Positions 9,389 to 19,928 of a stretch of DNA of 64,000 nucleotides are shown here, one piece after another. The DNA is taken from assembly GCA_905182025.1 (NCBI GenBank), contig CAJJAA010000023.1, positions 62,001 to 126,000 on the forward strand, read 5' to 3'. The stretch is from an uncultured OM182 clade bacterium (GTDB taxonomy: Bacteria > Pseudomonadota > Gammaproteobacteria > Pseudomonadales > Azotimanducaceae). Numbering within the stretch: position 1 is the first letter of the stretch; every line of letters begins with the position of its first letter. The notes below the pieces were generated by a model that saw nothing but the letters and a program-made list of their open reading frames with translations, did no database searches and had not been told where the DNA came from. The translations under genes and the position numbers were made by a program.

Positions 9389-10486
9389 CTAGCGACTTCG
9401 AACATAGCCGGCAGGCTCAAGGTCCACAAACCCCTTCATTTCGAGTGAAAGCATCAACGTAATGATCTCGGTCAAAGGGATCGAGGTGACCTCAAATAAT
9501 TCGTCGACACTCATCGGCAATGAAGATAGATGCGCCAGAATCGATGTCTCCGCCCTATCTAATTCAACGTTATCTAATCGGGGCAATGTGCGGAGATTTG
9601 AAGTCGAAACATCAATGCCGATAAGCGGGAGCTCTTCCAAGATATCCTCTATCGATTGCACCAATTTCGCGCCTTGTTGAATTAACCTGTGGCAGCCCTT
9701 GTTCTGATTGCCATATATCGAACCCGGTATCGCGAAAACCTCCCGCCCTTGCTCCATAGCTAATCTGGCGGAGATGAGCGTACCGCTTTTCTCCGCCGCC
9801 TCAACAATGATGGTCCCTAAGCTCATACCGGTCACTATGCGGTTGCGTTGCGGAAATTGGTAAGGTCTCGCCTCTCTACCAAGAGGGTATTCGGAAATGA
9901 GCAACCCGTTTTCTTTAATCCGGATCATCAAACGCTCGTTGCGCAGGGGGTAAACGCGATCACAACCGGTACCGAGCACCGCAATAGTGCCACGGCTAAG
10001 AGCACCTTGATGACCCGCAGCATCTATTCCTGTCGCCATTCCACTGGTGATTACCAGACCAACTTCGGAGAGTTTTGCGGCAAATTCCGTCGCAATTTTT
10101 TGACCTACAGCGGTCGCCCGTCGGCTACCAACAATAGCGATTTGAGGTTTGTTCAAGAGCGCAATGTTGCCCTGTGCAAATAGACACAAGGGAGGGTCAT
10201 ATGTTTGTTTTAGCAGTGCGGGGTATTCAGGCTCAAACAGGCTGATCAGATGGCGGTCTGTCTTGTCCAGCCAAGTCAGGTCCTGATTTATTTTTCGCTT
10301 GAGCTCTCTGCTGGGACGACGTAACGCTGATCGAATGTTGCTGGAAAGCCCCGGCAAGTTGTGCTCGAAATTAAAATCAGCAAAAAAAGCCGATAAACTA
10401 GGGAATTCTGCGGCATAACGTCCCAATGCAGCGTAACCGGTTGTGACGTTATTCAACGCTATAAGCTTTTCGAGTTGAGCGACCAT
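9389..10486 (-). CDS. dprA: DNA-processing protein DprA
   Basis: DprA/Smf binds incoming single-stranded DNA and loads RecA during natural transformation. The 365-residue protein has an N-terminal helical region, a Rossmann-like domain (about residues 105-285) with GSRRATAVGQ and GTGCDRVYP, and a C-terminal winged-helix-like region (about 300-365). The GTLISARLAMEQGREVFAIPG signature of the family is complete. It lies between the LysM gene and purE on the minus strand. Presence of dprA does not by itself show competence; the gene is widespread in non-competent bacteria. Confidence 0.94.
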   Translation of the reverse strand: MVAQLEKLIALNNVTTGYAALGRYAAEFPSLSAFFADFNFEHNLPGLSSNIRSALRRPSRELKRKINQDLTWLDKTDRHLISLFEPEYPALLKQTYDPPLCLFAQGNIALLNKPQIAIVGSRRATAVGQKIATEFAAKLSEVGLVITSGMATGIDAAGHQGALSRGTIAVLGTGCDRVYPLRNERLMIRIKENGLLISEYPLGREARPYQFPQRNRIVTGMSLGTIIVEAAEKSGTLISARLAMEQGREVFAIPGSIYGNQNKGCHRLIQQGAKLVQSIEDILEELPLIGIDVSTSNLRTLPRLDNVELDRAETSILAHLSSLPMSVDELFEVTSIPLTEIITLMLSLEMKGFVDLEPAGYVRSR

Positions 10487-10556
10487 CTTAACGCGATCTA
10501 ATTCGGTAAGATGACTATCTTAGATTCATTCCTGTTTCGATTTTTAGAGCAAAGTG

Positions 10557-11633
10557 CTAAGGATTGTGTAGGGTATCTCCTACTCGTAACGCCCGCTCGG
10601 TCTCCAAGACCAGACCATAAGACATCTTATCGAAACTACGAAATACCATCAAAATCCCAGCGCGTTCAGAAGGGAGCTGAATGGAATCGTTATTGACTTT
10701 ATCTCTTACGATTTTGCCCTTTTTGTGAATCGCCAATATTGTCCCTACATTCACGTCGCTTTCCAAGCCGCGGTTAATCGCAACGACATCATTGCGTCCC
10801 ACTTGGGTAACCCCGCCCAGCACAGTCATAATCACGCCGTCGATTTCTCCTAACGGCGCAGTGGGAAAGAATGTCGATTCGACGCGGCGCTCTTCAGTGG
10901 GTAGCAAACGATCGCCTATACGCACATCTTCTTTCACAGACGTCAAGGTCATTGAATAAAGTTCACCCTCGCGTGAATCAACCGACGCCGTACCAATTTC
11001 TCTTGCTTCGTAACCCAAAACTTCACCTGTTTCAGGATCAATATAGACTTCGCCCTTGCGAAAGATGCCGAAAACCGAGGGCTCTTCAATCGGCCAATTA
11101 CCGCGCGCATATAATCCATCTCCTGGACCGAACAACAGACGATCTGCCTTTCCAGCGAGTATATGAGGCGCATCATCCAAAGTATGTTGTTCAACTATTC
11201 TGCCCGTTGTTAGCAAACTCGCTATCGCATCGAGAGGAATTGCAGGAATGGCGCTAGCGAGCTCGGTTCGCCGAATTTTGGGCGACATTTTGATATTTCG
11301 GTCGCCCGATACGAGGGGCTGCTCAGGTGATAACTTGACGGTCCGGGATGCTTCACCCCTAGCAACGCTTAACTGGGGCTGACCTTGGACGTAGGTTAGC
11401 CGAATTTCGTCGCCCGGATAAATTAGGTGAGGATTCTCAATGCCAGGGTTTACCTGCCAGATCTCCGGCCACAGCCATGCGTCAGTCAGAAACATCGTCG
11501 CGATGTCCCAAAGCGTATCGCCTTGTTTCACGTCATATTTATCAGGATGGCCTGGCCGCAGAATACTGTCTCCCGCATAAGCCTGTTGAAAACACATCAA
11601 GCCGACCAATATTAAGGCAATAAATTTTTTCAT
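10557..11633 (-). CDS. Exported LysM-domain protein
   Basis: A 358-residue secreted protein of the LysM group found beside dprA in many gammaproteobacteria. The first 20 residues form a signal peptide (MKKFIALILVGLMCFQQAYA, cleavage after AYA), which is why the start is placed at 11633 rather than an upstream in-frame codon at 11675. A LysM domain follows (about residues 30-80: YDVKQGDTLWDIA ... NPHLIYPGDEIRL). The remaining 270 residues have no motif I recognise. LysM suggests peptidoglycan binding in the periplasm; the exact role is unknown. It is transcribed away from def. Confidence 0.88.
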   Translation of the reverse strand: MKKFIALILVGLMCFQQAYAGDSILRPGHPDKYDVKQGDTLWDIATMFLTDAWLWPEIWQVNPGIENPHLIYPGDEIRLTYVQGQPQLSVARGEASRTVKLSPEQPLVSGDRNIKMSPKIRRTELASAIPAIPLDAIASLLTTGRIVEQHTLDDAPHILAGKADRLLFGPGDGLYARGNWPIEEPSVFGIFRKGEVYIDPETGEVLGYEAREIGTASVDSREGELYSMTLTSVKEDVRIGDRLLPTEERRVESTFFPTAPLGEIDGVIMTVLGGVTQVGRNDVVAINRGLESDVNVGTILAIHKKGKIVRDKVNNDSIQLPSERAGILMVFRSFDKMSYGLVLETERALRVGDTLHNP

Positions 11634-11835
11634 GGGGCGAATCCCATTTGCAAAAAGAGTACAATGATAGGTCAACTACAACTGCTATCAGCCAAATTGT
11701 ATTTGAACCGACTCGTGTTAAGAAAAACACACTCTCGATAAAAGAGCGTCACGAGATTATCACCAATATATTCAACACGATCATAATCTTAGCAGCACAA
11801 GTTACTCCATTACTAGAGGTATTAGACGAAACTCC

Positions 11836-12339
11836 ATGGCTATACTAGATATCCTTGAGTTCCCGGATCCACGCCTGAGAACACGGGCAAAGAAGATCGA
11901 GAATGTCACACAAAAGATAACGGCTCTTGCAGACGATATGCTGGAGACCATGTATGCCGCGCCCGGCATCGGACTTGCAGCAAGCCAGGTGAATGTTCAC
12001 CAGCAATTAATTGTTATCGATATTTCAGAAGACAAGACGCAGCCGCTAGTCCTTATTAATCCTAAAATTGTCCATCGAGAAGGTGAGATAGAATCCGACG
12101 AAGGGTGCTTATCAATACCCGGATATTATGAGCCTGTTGTTCGATCAGAGATTATTCAGATTAAGGCCCTCGACCGTGAAGGCAAGAAATTCGATTTGCA
12201 AGCAGACGAACTTCTCGCGATCTGTATACAACACGAGATGGATCACCTCGCTGGAAAGCTCTTCGTTGACTATCTATCCAATACGAAAAGACAAATTATC
12301 CGCAAAAAGCTTCTAAAGCTTCAGAAGCAGAGAACGTAA
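11836..12339 (+). CDS. def: Peptide deformylase
   Basis: Removes the formyl group from the initiator methionine of nascent proteins. The 167-residue enzyme carries all three family motifs: [17 protein letters not shown] with the metal-binding cysteine, and QHEMDHLAG with two histidine ligands and the catalytic glutamate. It heads the plus-strand cluster def-fmt-rsmB-trkA-trkH. The gene fmt begins 2 bp after its stop, so formylation and deformylation enzymes are made together. The 202-bp gap from the divergent LysM gene should hold both promoters, but I see no strong consensus. Confidence 0.98.
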   Translation: MAILDILEFPDPRLRTRAKKIENVTQKITALADDMLETMYAAPGIGLAASQVNVHQQLIVIDISEDKTQPLVLINPKIVHREGEIESDEGCLSIPGYYEPVVRSEIIQIKALDREGKKFDLQADELLAICIQHEMDHLAGKLFVDYLSNTKRQIIRKKLLKLQKQRT

Positions 12340-12341
12340 CA

Positions 12342-13307
12342 GTGAGAATATTGTTTGCAGGAACGCCCGAGTTCGCCGCAACCCACTTAAAAGGTTTGCT
12401 TGCGCATGCGCAAACAAACGACAACAAGATTGTCGGCGTCATCACACAACCGGACAAACCTGGCAAGCGAGGCAAGCAAGCGATACCCAGTGAAGTTAAA
12501 AAGGTAGCGCAAGCCGCAGGTATACCGTGTGAACAACCCAATAAACTCCAGTTCACTGATATTGAAGCCTATCAAGCAGACTTACTTATCGTCGTCGCAT
12601 ACGGTCAAATACTTCGCTCTGACGTACTTAACGGACCACGCTTTGGCTGCATTAACGTACACGGCTCGTTGCTGCCACGTTGGCGAGGCGCCGCACCAAT
12701 TCAGCGAGCAATTGAAGCCGGAGACACACAGACGGGCATCAACGTCATTCAAATGGACAAGGGTCTCGATACGGGAGACGTCCTCTATTCAAAGGCTATG
12801 CCCATTGGAGCTTCGACCACAGCCAAAACCCTTTCAGATGCGCTCGCTCCCCTTGGCGTAGAGGGACTCTTATCCGTGATAAGCCAAATAGAACAAAATA
12901 CGCTGCAACCCCTGCCGCAAACCGATACGGATGCTGTGTATGCGCATAAGATTAAAAAGGAAGAAGCGCAGCTCGATTGGACTAAAACCAATCATGAAAT
13001 ATCAGCCAAAATTCGCGCCTTTTATCCTGATCCAATATGCTTCTCACAGTTGGGAGAACATCGAATTAAGTTTCATGCCGTCAACTCCCCCGAGCAAACG
13101 CCGGATGACAAGGGGACAGACAAAACGAGACTAACCCCGGGAACAGTAATTGAAGTCACCAAAAACGGTGTGCTGGTCGCTTGCGGGACGGGTTGTATCT
13201 CTATCAACAAACTTCAAATTCCAATCGGTAAAGGTAGCATTCTCTCGGGCGCTGATATTATCAATGCTCGTTCTGACATTATTTTCCCAGGCGTCGTGTT
13301 TAGTTAA
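12342..13307 (+). CDS. fmt: Methionyl-tRNA formyltransferase
   Basis: Transfers a formyl group from 10-formyltetrahydrofolate to initiator Met-tRNA. The 321-residue product starts with GTG (MRILFAGTPEFAATHL). It shows the formyltransferase core NVHGSLLPRWRGAAPIQRAI with catalytic Asn and His, and MDKGLDTGDVL with the catalytic aspartate. A C-terminal OB-like domain (about 205-321) binds the tRNA. It sits 2 bp after def and 4 bp before rsmB. Length and motifs are normal. Confidence 0.98.
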   Translation: MRILFAGTPEFAATHLKGLLAHAQTNDNKIVGVITQPDKPGKRGKQAIPSEVKKVAQAAGIPCEQPNKLQFTDIEAYQADLLIVVAYGQILRSDVLNGPRFGCINVHGSLLPRWRGAAPIQRAIEAGDTQTGINVIQMDKGLDTGDVLYSKAMPIGASTTAKTLSDALAPLGVEGLLSVISQIEQNTLQPLPQTDTDAVYAHKIKKEEAQLDWTKTNHEISAKIRAFYPDPICFSQLGEHRIKFHAVNSPEQTPDDKGTDKTRLTPGTVIEVTKNGVLVACGTGCISINKLQIPIGKGSILSGADIINARSDIIFPGVVFS

Positions 13308-13311
13308 TCTT

Positions 13312-14577
13312 ATGAATGAATATATTTCTGCAAATCAAGCACTTATCGCGGTTACTGACCAGGGCAGAAGCCTCGACGGTAGTCTCACCGGTAGCTCTCT
13401 TGCTCGACAAATAGCCTTCGGTGTCTTGCGTCACTACTTTGAGCTTTCGTTCAAAGTTGACTACCTTGTCTCAAAGCCTCTCTCCGAAAAGCATACCGAC
13501 ATACAACTGCTGATTATGTCCGGTATCTATAGCATTGATCATCTAAACAGACCTGTACATGCAAGTGTCAACGCCTGCGTCGAAGCAACCGTGGAGTTGC
13601 AAAAGGTCTGGGCCAAAAAATTGGTTAATGGTGTATTGCGGAGTTATCTTCGCAAAAAAGAAGAGATCTGCAATGACATGACTTCTGATGCGGAATCGGT
13701 GACCAATCATCCGCAATGGCTTATATCGAGAATAGAAAGTGCCTATCCAGAACAGGCAAAAACGATATTTGAAGCGAATAATATCCAACCGCCAATGACG
13801 CTCAGAGTTAATGTAAACCAACAAAGTCGAGACGATTATATCGCTTCCCTAGCCGACGCTGGGATCGAGGCTTCTTTAGGAGAACACGCACCAACGGCCA
13901 TCTATCTATCGCGTCCTGTTGCTGTTGATAAACTCCCTAACTTCGACACCGGTGCCGTCAGCGTCCAAGACGAGGCATCTCAACTCGTGGCACCATTGAT
14001 GGATATAACGCCAGGAATGGAGGTGCTCGATGCATGCGCTGCACCCGGTGGCAAAAGTTGTCATATCCTAGAGACCTACACGGATATCACTTTAGTAGCA
14101 TTAGATAAAGATAAAAGACGATTAGAGCGAGTCAAAGAGAACGTAGCTAGGCTGCAACTCGACTGCCAAACAATAGTCGATGACCTAAATACCTTTGAGC
14201 CACCCAATCAATTGTTCGATCGAATACTGTTAGATGGACCCTGTTCTGCAAGCGGTATTATTCGCCGACACCCGGATATTAAATTGCTGCGTCGAGACAC
14301 AGATATTGCTAAGCTTGCAGCGACTCAACTAAAGCTGTTGGCCAAGGCATGGTCCTTACTAAAGGAAGGAGGCGAACTTATCTACTCGACCTGCTCTATT
14401 CTGCCGGACGAAAATGAAATGGTCATCGCTGCCTTCTGTTCCGAAAATCCTGATGCAAAAACAATAGCAATCGACACCCAGTGGGGCCTCGCCAGTCCAC
14501 ATGGTCGCTATTTGCTGCCCGCAACAGGCTCCACCGATGGCTTTTTTTACGCCAAGCTTAAGAAGCAATCAGCATGA
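13312..14577 (+). CDS. rsmB: 16S rRNA (cytosine-967-C5)-methyltransferase
   Basis: Methylates C967 of 16S rRNA using S-adenosylmethionine. The 421-residue protein has an N-terminal NusB-like RNA-binding domain (about 1-140) and a C-terminal Rossmann methyltransferase domain. Motifs include [13 protein letters not shown] for cofactor binding, the cysteine motif [18 protein letters not shown], and the second cysteine in [12 protein letters not shown]. The open frame extends upstream into fmt, but the ATG at 13312, 4 bp after the fmt stop, gives the normal family N-terminus. The stop overlaps trkA by 4 bp. Confidence 0.96.
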   Translation: MNEYISANQALIAVTDQGRSLDGSLTGSSLARQIAFGVLRHYFELSFKVDYLVSKPLSEKHTDIQLLIMSGIYSIDHLNRPVHASVNACVEATVELQKVWAKKLVNGVLRSYLRKKEEICNDMTSDAESVTNHPQWLISRIESAYPEQAKTIFEANNIQPPMTLRVNVNQQSRDDYIASLADAGIEASLGEHAPTAIYLSRPVAVDKLPNFDTGAVSVQDEASQLVAPLMDITPGMEVLDACAAPGGKSCHILETYTDITLVALDKDKRRLERVKENVARLQLDCQTIVDDLNTFEPPNQLFDRILLDGPCSASGIIRRHPDIKLLRRDTDIAKLAATQLKLLAKAWSLLKEGGELIYSTCSILPDENEMVIAAFCSENPDAKTIAIDTQWGLASPHGRYLLPATGSTDGFFYAKLKKQSA

Positions 14578-15947
14578 AAATCATTATCCTTGGTGCTGGT
14601 GAAGTTGGATCCAATCTTGCCCAGAACCTGACGAAAGAAGCCAGTGATATTACCGTTGTCGATAGTAACGCCGATAAGCTGAGAGATCTTCAGGATCGTT
14701 TCGACATCCGAACAGTTAGGGGAATGGGATCACATCCCGACGTTCTACGTTCCGCTGGCGCTGAAGATGCAGACATGCTCATCGCGGTGACGAATAGTGA
14801 TGAGGTCAATATGGTCGCATGCCAAGTTGCTTATACTGTTTTTCATACGCCCACCAAAATTGCGAGAATACGCTCGACCGGCTATCTGGAACATCGAGAT
14901 ATTTTTCGCAACGACGCCATGCCGGTCGATTTTATTGTTAACCCCGAACAGATTGTTACTGAAGATATCTGTCGCCTAGTCTATAACCCAGGTGCACTTC
15001 AAGTTATGGATTTCGCCGACGGACAAGTTCAACTTGTCGGTATTAAAGCAAATTACGGCGGTCCGTTAGTTGATCTTGAACTAAAGTACCTACGGGAACA
15101 TATGCCTACCGTTGACACACGAGTGGCGGCAATTTTTCGCAAGAACAGACCTATTTTCCCCGAAGGCAATACGGTCATCGAAGCTGACGATGAAGTTTTC
15201 TTTATCGCAGCTACAAAAGACATCCAAGCAGTGATGAGCGAAATGCGCAAAATGGAGCGGCCTAATAAGCGGCTGATCATTGCCGGGGGAGGTCACATAG
15301 GACAGGGCCTAGCGCGTATTTTGGAACATAAGTACGGCGTAAGAATTATAGAACGCAGCCGACAGCGTTGTTACGAGCTGTCCGAAACACTTGACCGCGC
15401 CATAGTACTGTCCGGCAATGCCTCGGATAGAGACTTGCTCGTCGAAGAAAATGTTGAAGAGGCTGATGTTTTTTGCGCCGTGACCAATGATGATGAGGCC
15501 AACATTATGTCCTCGATGCTCGCGAAAAGTCTTGGTGCAAAGAAGGTGATTACACTTATAAATAATCCCGCCTATGTCGATCTTATTGAAGGAAGCGAGA
15601 TAGATATCGCGATCTCTCCACAGCAGGCGACGTTAGGTTCAATCTTGACTCATATTCGACAAGGTGACGTAGTTCGTGTCCACTCCTTGCGAAGAGGGGC
15701 AGCAGAAGCAATCGAAGCCATAGCGCACGGAGATCACACGAGCTCTAAAGTGATCGGGCGAACACTTGAAGACATCGATTTACCGAAGGGAGCCACCATC
15801 GGTGCGATCGTTAGGGGAACAGACGTGCTCATTGCACATGATGATATTCGGGTCGAACCCGACGACCACCTAATTCTCTTCTTGGTCGATAAGACTCAGA
15901 TCGAAGAAGTCGAAAAGCTTTTCCAAGCTCCTTTGAGTTTCTTCTAG
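14574..15947 (+). CDS. trkA: Trk potassium uptake regulatory NAD-binding protein
   Basis: Cytoplasmic peripheral subunit that gates TrkH in response to nucleotides. The 457-residue protein is a duplicated RCK unit. It has an N-terminal Rossmann domain ([16 protein letters not shown]), a first ligand domain, a second Rossmann domain near residue 235 ([14 protein letters not shown]) and a second C-terminal domain. Both dinucleotide loops are intact, as in E. coli TrkA. The ATG overlaps rsmB by 4 bp, the usual arrangement in gammaproteobacteria, and trkH follows 5 bp later, so regulator and channel are co-expressed. Confidence 0.97.
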   Translation: MKIIILGAGEVGSNLAQNLTKEASDITVVDSNADKLRDLQDRFDIRTVRGMGSHPDVLRSAGAEDADMLIAVTNSDEVNMVACQVAYTVFHTPTKIARIRSTGYLEHRDIFRNDAMPVDFIVNPEQIVTEDICRLVYNPGALQVMDFADGQVQLVGIKANYGGPLVDLELKYLREHMPTVDTRVAAIFRKNRPIFPEGNTVIEADDEVFFIAATKDIQAVMSEMRKMERPNKRLIIAGGGHIGQGLARILEHKYGVRIIERSRQRCYELSETLDRAIVLSGNASDRDLLVEENVEEADVFCAVTNDDEANIMSSMLAKSLGAKKVITLINNPAYVDLIEGSEIDIAISPQQATLGSILTHIRQGDVVRVHSLRRGAAEAIEAIAHGDHTSSKVIGRTLEDIDLPKGATIGAIVRGTDVLIAHDDIRVEPDDHLILFLVDKTQIEEVEKLFQAPLSFF

Positions 15948-15952
15948 CTCCG

Positions 15953-17401
15953 ATGCATATTCAAATTGCCTTTCGCGTGCTTGGTGTACTGCTGATGATC
16001 TTCAGTCTGACCATGCTGCCGCCTGTATTCGTGTCGTGGATCTACGATGACGGCGTAGGGATTATCTTTATCAACACTTTCTTGTTCACATTACTTACAG
16101 GTTTTATTCTCTGGTTGTTCTTTCGTTGGGATGAAACCGACATGAGAATCAAAGATGGCTTTCTGGTGACCTTTTTGTTTTACGTTGCTTTGGGAACTGT
16201 GGGCGCGATCCCCTTTGCACAAGAAGCTGGTATCGCTTTGTCTTGGCCAAATGCATTATTTGAATCATTTTCAGGTATCACCACTACCGGTGCGACTGTC
16301 ATTACAGGCCTAGATCAGCTTCCTGAATCCATTTTGTACTATCGGCAACAATTACAATGGCTCGGAGGTATGGGTATTATTGTCCTCGCGGTCGCGATAC
16401 TCCCAATGCTGGGTATTGGTGGCATGCAGCTCTATCGAGCGGAAACACCAGGGCCGGTAAAAGACAGCAAACTAACGCCGCGAATCAAGCAGACAGCAAT
16501 GGCTTTATGGTCTATATATCTAGGCCTGACCGCGGTTTGTGCGATCTCCTATTGGTTAGCGGGCATGACATTTTTTGACGCGATCTGCCATAGTTTTTCA
16601 ACTGTTGCAATTGGCGGCTTCTCTACACACGATTCAAGTATCGGCTACTTTGACTCTGCTCTCATTGAGTCCATCGCGATTGTTTTCATGGTGCTTTCCG
16701 GCATCAATTTTGGACTTCACTTTTTTGCCCTAAAAGAGAAAGCACTGTTTCACTATTTCCAAGACGACGAAGTCGTTTGGTATTTGCTCATCCTCGCGAC
16801 GGCCATCCTTATTGTGACGCTTATTCTCGTCTCTCATCAGGTTTATGAAGTGCCACAGGCTTTCAGACTCGCTGCGTTTGAGGTTGTTTCTATATTCACA
16901 ACCACAGGTTTTGCTACGGCGGATTTCAGTGTATGGCCAAACATGATTCCGTACCTCATATTTTTCGGCGCATTTACAGGTGCTTGCGCAGGTTCAACTG
17001 GCGGCGGAATGAAGGTCATGCGCGTCATGTTAATTATCAAGCAAGGTCAAAGGGAGATACATCGGTTGATCCATCCCAACGCGATCTTTCCGATAAAGAT
17101 TAACAAACGGCCGGTATCTAACAATGTTATCGAGGCGATTTGGGGCTTCTTTTCCTTCTATGTCATTATATTTTTGTTCTTGGATCTCATCATGGTCTCA
17201 CAGGGCATGGATTTTCTAACCGCCTTTTCGGCAGTCGGTGCAGCAATGAACAATCTGGGGCCTGGCTTAGGTTCCGTTGCTTACCATTATAATGATATTA
17301 CCGACACAGCGAAGCTGGTGCTTTGCTTCGCAATGATGTTAGGTCGGCTAGAGATTTTTACTCTGCTTGTACTATTTTCGCCAATGTTTTGGCGAAAATA
17401 G
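15953..17401 (+). CDS. trkH: Trk potassium transporter membrane subunit
   Basis: Inner-membrane potassium translocation subunit that works with TrkA. The 482-residue protein has the four membrane-pore-membrane repeats of the TrkH/KtrB superfamily. The filter-type glycine segments are visible: SGITTTGATV, FSTVAIGGFSTHD, TTTGFATADF and a fourth around GAAMNNLGPGLGSV. An additional segment, CAGSTGGGMKVMR, matches the family's gating loop. It directly follows trkA. A 12-bp perfect stem overlaps the stop codon and probably ends the plus-strand operon. Confidence 0.96.
   Translation: MHIQIAFRVLGVLLMIFSLTMLPPVFVSWIYDDGVGIIFINTFLFTLLTGFILWLFFRWDETDMRIKDGFLVTFLFYVALGTVGAIPFAQEAGIALSWPNALFESFSGITTTGATVITGLDQLPESILYYRQQLQWLGGMGIIVLAVAILPMLGIGGMQLYRAETPGPVKDSKLTPRIKQTAMALWSIYLGLTAVCAISYWLAGMTFFDAICHSFSTVAIGGFSTHDSSIGYFDSALIESIAIVFMVLSGINFGLHFFALKEKALFHYFQDDEVVWYLLILATAILIVTLILVSHQVYEVPQAFRLAAFEVVSIFTTTGFATADFSVWPNMIPYLIFFGAFTGACAGSTGGGMKVMRVMLIIKQGQREIHRLIHPNAIFPIKINKRPVSNNVIEAIWGFFSFYVIIFLFLDLIMVSQGMDFLTAFSAVGAAMNNLGPGLGSVAYHYNDITDTAKLVLCFAMMLGRLEIFTLLVLFSPMFWRK
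17373..17400. terminator. Inverted repeat between convergent trkH and acyltransferase genes
   Basis: Perfect 12-bp arms (17373-17384 and 17389-17400) with a 4-nt loop. The repeat runs into the trkH TAG codon. The outer stem base pairs are A/T only, so the transcript ends in a short A/U stretch in either direction, although no long U-tract follows. Its position 26 bp before the end of the convergent minus-strand gene fits a bidirectional terminator. Confidence 0.65.
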
Positions 17402-17426
17402 AATCTCAACCAAAGGCCAAGCTCGA

Positions 17427-18341
17427 CTATTCGTGATAAACGTCTTTCTCGCGGTCAAACTTATAGAGCTTTTTCTCACCAAGTGGTCGCTCACGGAAAC
17501 GCTTATATTCCCACTGATACTGTTCAAGGAATGGAGACACTGCGGTTTCAATCGTTCGGTTTAAGCCTTCAAGAGAAGCACCAATATCGGGATCGTACAA
17601 GGTAGGGTCCGGCTGGCTAAACCGAACCAGAAAGCCGTCGCCCTGTCGCGTAACCGTGCAGCATAACGCTAATGCTTTGGTTTTGCGGATGAGCCGCGGT
17701 ACCAATACATCGGTCAGCGCCTTGTGTCCAAAAAAGTCGATATACTCGCCATTTTGAGGTACTTGATCAGGCAGGATTGTGACCACGCCACCAGAAGTGA
17801 GCGTCTTGTAAAGTCGAAGTATGCCCTTGGCGTTAGTCGGAACCAGCTCATTGCCGAAACTCTGCCGTACTTTCTGCATAAACTCGTGCAAGTATTTTTG
17901 TCTCGGTGGCTGGTATAGCGCTGTCATTTTGCCCTTCTGCGAAAAGAAGATATTAAACATTTCCCAGTTGCCAACATGGGGCAGTAAAATAATGACACCT
18001 CTGTCGGAAGACATTGCATCATCGAGCAGCATTTCATTTTCAACGCTTACCAAACTAGCCAGCAGTTTTTCTTTGTCACCTAGCCAAGCATAAGGCATCT
18101 CGAACAGCATAGTCGCAGTGTGCGCCAGGGACTTTTTTAACAATGCTTGCTGTGCATCAGGTGACAAGTGAGGGAAACACAACGCAATATTTTCTCGAGT
18201 AACCTTGGCGGCTCTCGTTTGAAAAAGAAGGCCCAATCTGCCAATCAAGCGCCCGAGGGCTCGATCAATAGGAAGCGGTAGTATCGCAATCCCACTTAAA
18301 ATCATTCTTACGATGGTCGACTTTATAAAACTCATTGGCAC
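17427..18341 (-). CDS. Lipid A biosynthesis acyltransferase (LpxL/HtrB family)
   Basis: A 304-residue member of the inner-membrane acyltransferases that add secondary acyl chains to lipid A. The catalytic HX4E motif is in LLPHVGNWEMF (about residues 121-126), and the partner motif appears in ILPDQVPQNGEY. A hydrophobic N-terminal segment (about residues 10-30) should anchor it to the membrane. It overlaps tag by 10 bp. In pseudomonads the gene next to tag is also an HtrB-type acyltransferase, which supports orthology. The exact acyl chain and position cannot be read from sequence. Confidence 0.9.
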   Translation of the reverse strand: MPMSFIKSTIVRMILSGIAILPLPIDRALGRLIGRLGLLFQTRAAKVTRENIALCFPHLSPDAQQALLKKSLAHTATMLFEMPYAWLGDKEKLLASLVSVENEMLLDDAMSSDRGVIILLPHVGNWEMFNIFFSQKGKMTALYQPPRQKYLHEFMQKVRQSFGNELVPTNAKGILRLYKTLTSGGVVTILPDQVPQNGEYIDFFGHKALTDVLVPRLIRKTKALALCCTVTRQGDGFLVRFSQPDPTLYDPDIGASLEGLNRTIETAVSPFLEQYQWEYKRFRERPLGEKKLYKFDREKDVYHE

Positions 18342-18910
18342 ACGTTGTACCGATGACAGTCCGTTGTATGGTCGTTCACCATGCCCGTTGCCTGCATAAA
18401 CGCATAACAGATCGTCGTACCCACAAACTTGAAACCGTCCTTCTTAAGCGCCTTTGCCATCAGGTCTGATTGCGCAGTGCTCGCGGGTACATCCGCCAAG
18501 GTCTTGAAGGCGTTGATAACCGGACGTCCACCAACGAATCGCCAAAGGTAGTCGCTGAAGCTGCCGTGCTTATCGACCATCTCCAAATATCGTTGCGCAT
18601 TCCCTACTGCACTATTGACCTTGAGCTTGTTCCGCACGATACCGTCATTCTCTAAAAGTGTAGCGATTTTTTCTGAATTATAGAGAGCCACTTTAGTTGG
18701 ATCTAGCTGGTCGAAAGCTTGCAGGTAATTTTGACGCTTTCTCAAAATGGTAATCCAACTTAAACCCGCCTGAGCGCCCTCTAGAATAAGAAATTCGAAC
18801 AGTTTATGGTCATCGAAGACGGGAACACCCCACTCTTCGTCATGATATTGCCGATAGAGAGGGTCGTCACCACACCAGCCGCAGCGGTTTAAGTTAATTG
18901 TCTTTGTCAC
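18332..18910 (-). CDS. tag: DNA-3-methyladenine glycosylase I
   Basis: Excises 3-methyladenine from alkylated DNA in base-excision repair. The protein shows the Tag signature: [22 protein letters not shown] at the N-terminus, [17 protein letters not shown] containing the catalytic glutamate, and C-terminal [25 protein letters not shown] with zinc ligands. I place the start at the GTG at 18910, because AGAGGAAAG lies just upstream; this gives 192 residues. A TTG at 18922 is possible. It overlaps the acyltransferase gene by 10 bp and is divergent from glyQ. Confidence 0.95.
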   Translation of the reverse strand: MTKTINLNRCGWCGDDPLYRQYHDEEWGVPVFDDHKLFEFLILEGAQAGLSWITILRKRQNYLQAFDQLDPTKVALYNSEKIATLLENDGIVRNKLKVNSAVGNAQRYLEMVDKHGSFSDYLWRFVGGRPVINAFKTLADVPASTAQSDLMAKALKKDGFKFVGTTICYAFMQATGMVNDHTTDCHRYNVCQ

Positions 18911-18936
18911 CTTTCCTCTCAAATTTTTTGATCAAA

Positions 18937-18966
18937 TTCATGAAACGACTAACCATCAGGTATACT
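18937..18966 (+). promoter_or_regulatory. Possible glyQS promoter
   Basis: TATACT at 18961-18966 is a good -10 hexamer, 33 bp before the glyQ ATG. The best -35 at 18-bp spacing is only TTCATG (18937-18942). The placement between divergent tag and glyQ makes it the likeliest promoter, but the -35 match is weak. Confidence 0.4.
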
Positions 18967-18998
18967 TACGCACTTTTTCGCTGAGGACACCAGTTCCA

Positions 18999-19928
18999 AT
19001 GAGCAGTATCACTTTTCAGGACCTGATTTTAACTCTCCAAAACTATTGGGCGAGTCAGGGCTGTGTCCTCATGCAACCGTATGATATGGAGGTGGGAGCG
19101 GGTACGTTCCATCCAGCCACATTCTTACGATCGATCGGTCCAGAGAATTGGCGCAGTGCTTACGTACAGCCATGCCGCCGCCCTACGGATGGCCGCTACG
19201 GCGAAAACCCGAATCGCTATCAGTATTATTACCAATTTCAAGTGGCGTTAAAGCCATCACCAGACAATATTCAGGAATTATACCTCGACTCTCTCCGTTT
19301 GTTAGGTATCGATCCGATGGAGCATGATATACGTTTTGTCGAAGACAATTGGGAGTCGCCCACGCTCGGGGCTTGGGGCCTAGGCTGGGAAGTCTGGATG
19401 GATGGCATGGAAATCACTCAGTTCACCTACTTTCAGCAGGTAGGGGGTATACAGTGTTACCCGGTTACGGGTGAGATTACCTATGGTTTGGAACGCTTAG
19501 CCCTTTATTTGCAAGGCGTTGAGGACTTTCGAGATCTCGTTTGGAGCAATCATGAGGGTAACATCGTCACCTATGCCGACATATTCCACCAGTATGAGGT
19601 CGAGATGTCAGGATATAACTTCGATCACTCAAATGTAGACGCACTTTTTTCGCAGTTCGATTTCTACGAATCGGAAACCAAACGGTTGCTTGAAGTTGAA
19701 CTACCGTTGGCAGCTTATGAGTTTGTGATGAAAGCATCCCATAGCTTCAACTTACTCGATGCAAGACATGCTATTTCAGTGACGGAAAGACAGCAATACA
19801 TTCTGCGCGTTCGCGCTCTTTCTCGAGCGGTTGCTCAGGCTTATCTTGAATCGAGAAAACATCAAGGCTTCCCGTTGGCGGACCCTGACGTTAAGGAAAT
19901 TTTCATGAAGGAGGTTCTCAATGACTGA
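18999..19928 (+). CDS. glyQ: Glycine-tRNA ligase alpha subunit
   Basis: Catalytic subunit of the alpha2beta2 glycyl-tRNA synthetase, activating glycine with ATP. The 309-residue protein begins with the near-invariant [20 protein letters not shown]. It continues with class II motifs including [12 protein letters not shown] and [26 protein letters not shown] sequence. Length is typical. Its stop overlaps the start of glyS by 8 bp, so the two subunits are translationally coupled. No anomalies seen. Confidence 0.98.
   Translation: MSSITFQDLILTLQNYWASQGCVLMQPYDMEVGAGTFHPATFLRSIGPENWRSAYVQPCRRPTDGRYGENPNRYQYYYQFQVALKPSPDNIQELYLDSLRLLGIDPMEHDIRFVEDNWESPTLGAWGLGWEVWMDGMEITQFTYFQQVGGIQCYPVTGEITYGLERLALYLQGVEDFRDLVWSNHEGNIVTYADIFHQYEVEMSGYNFDHSNVDALFSQFDFYESETKRLLEVELPLAAYEFVMKASHSFNLLDARHAISVTERQQYILRVRALSRAVAQAYLESRKHQGFPLADPDVKEIFMKEVLND

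Noticed and set aside
13150..13311. Upstream extension of rsmB into fmt
   Set aside because: The extension lies wholly within fmt in another frame; the ATG at 13312 begins the known domain.
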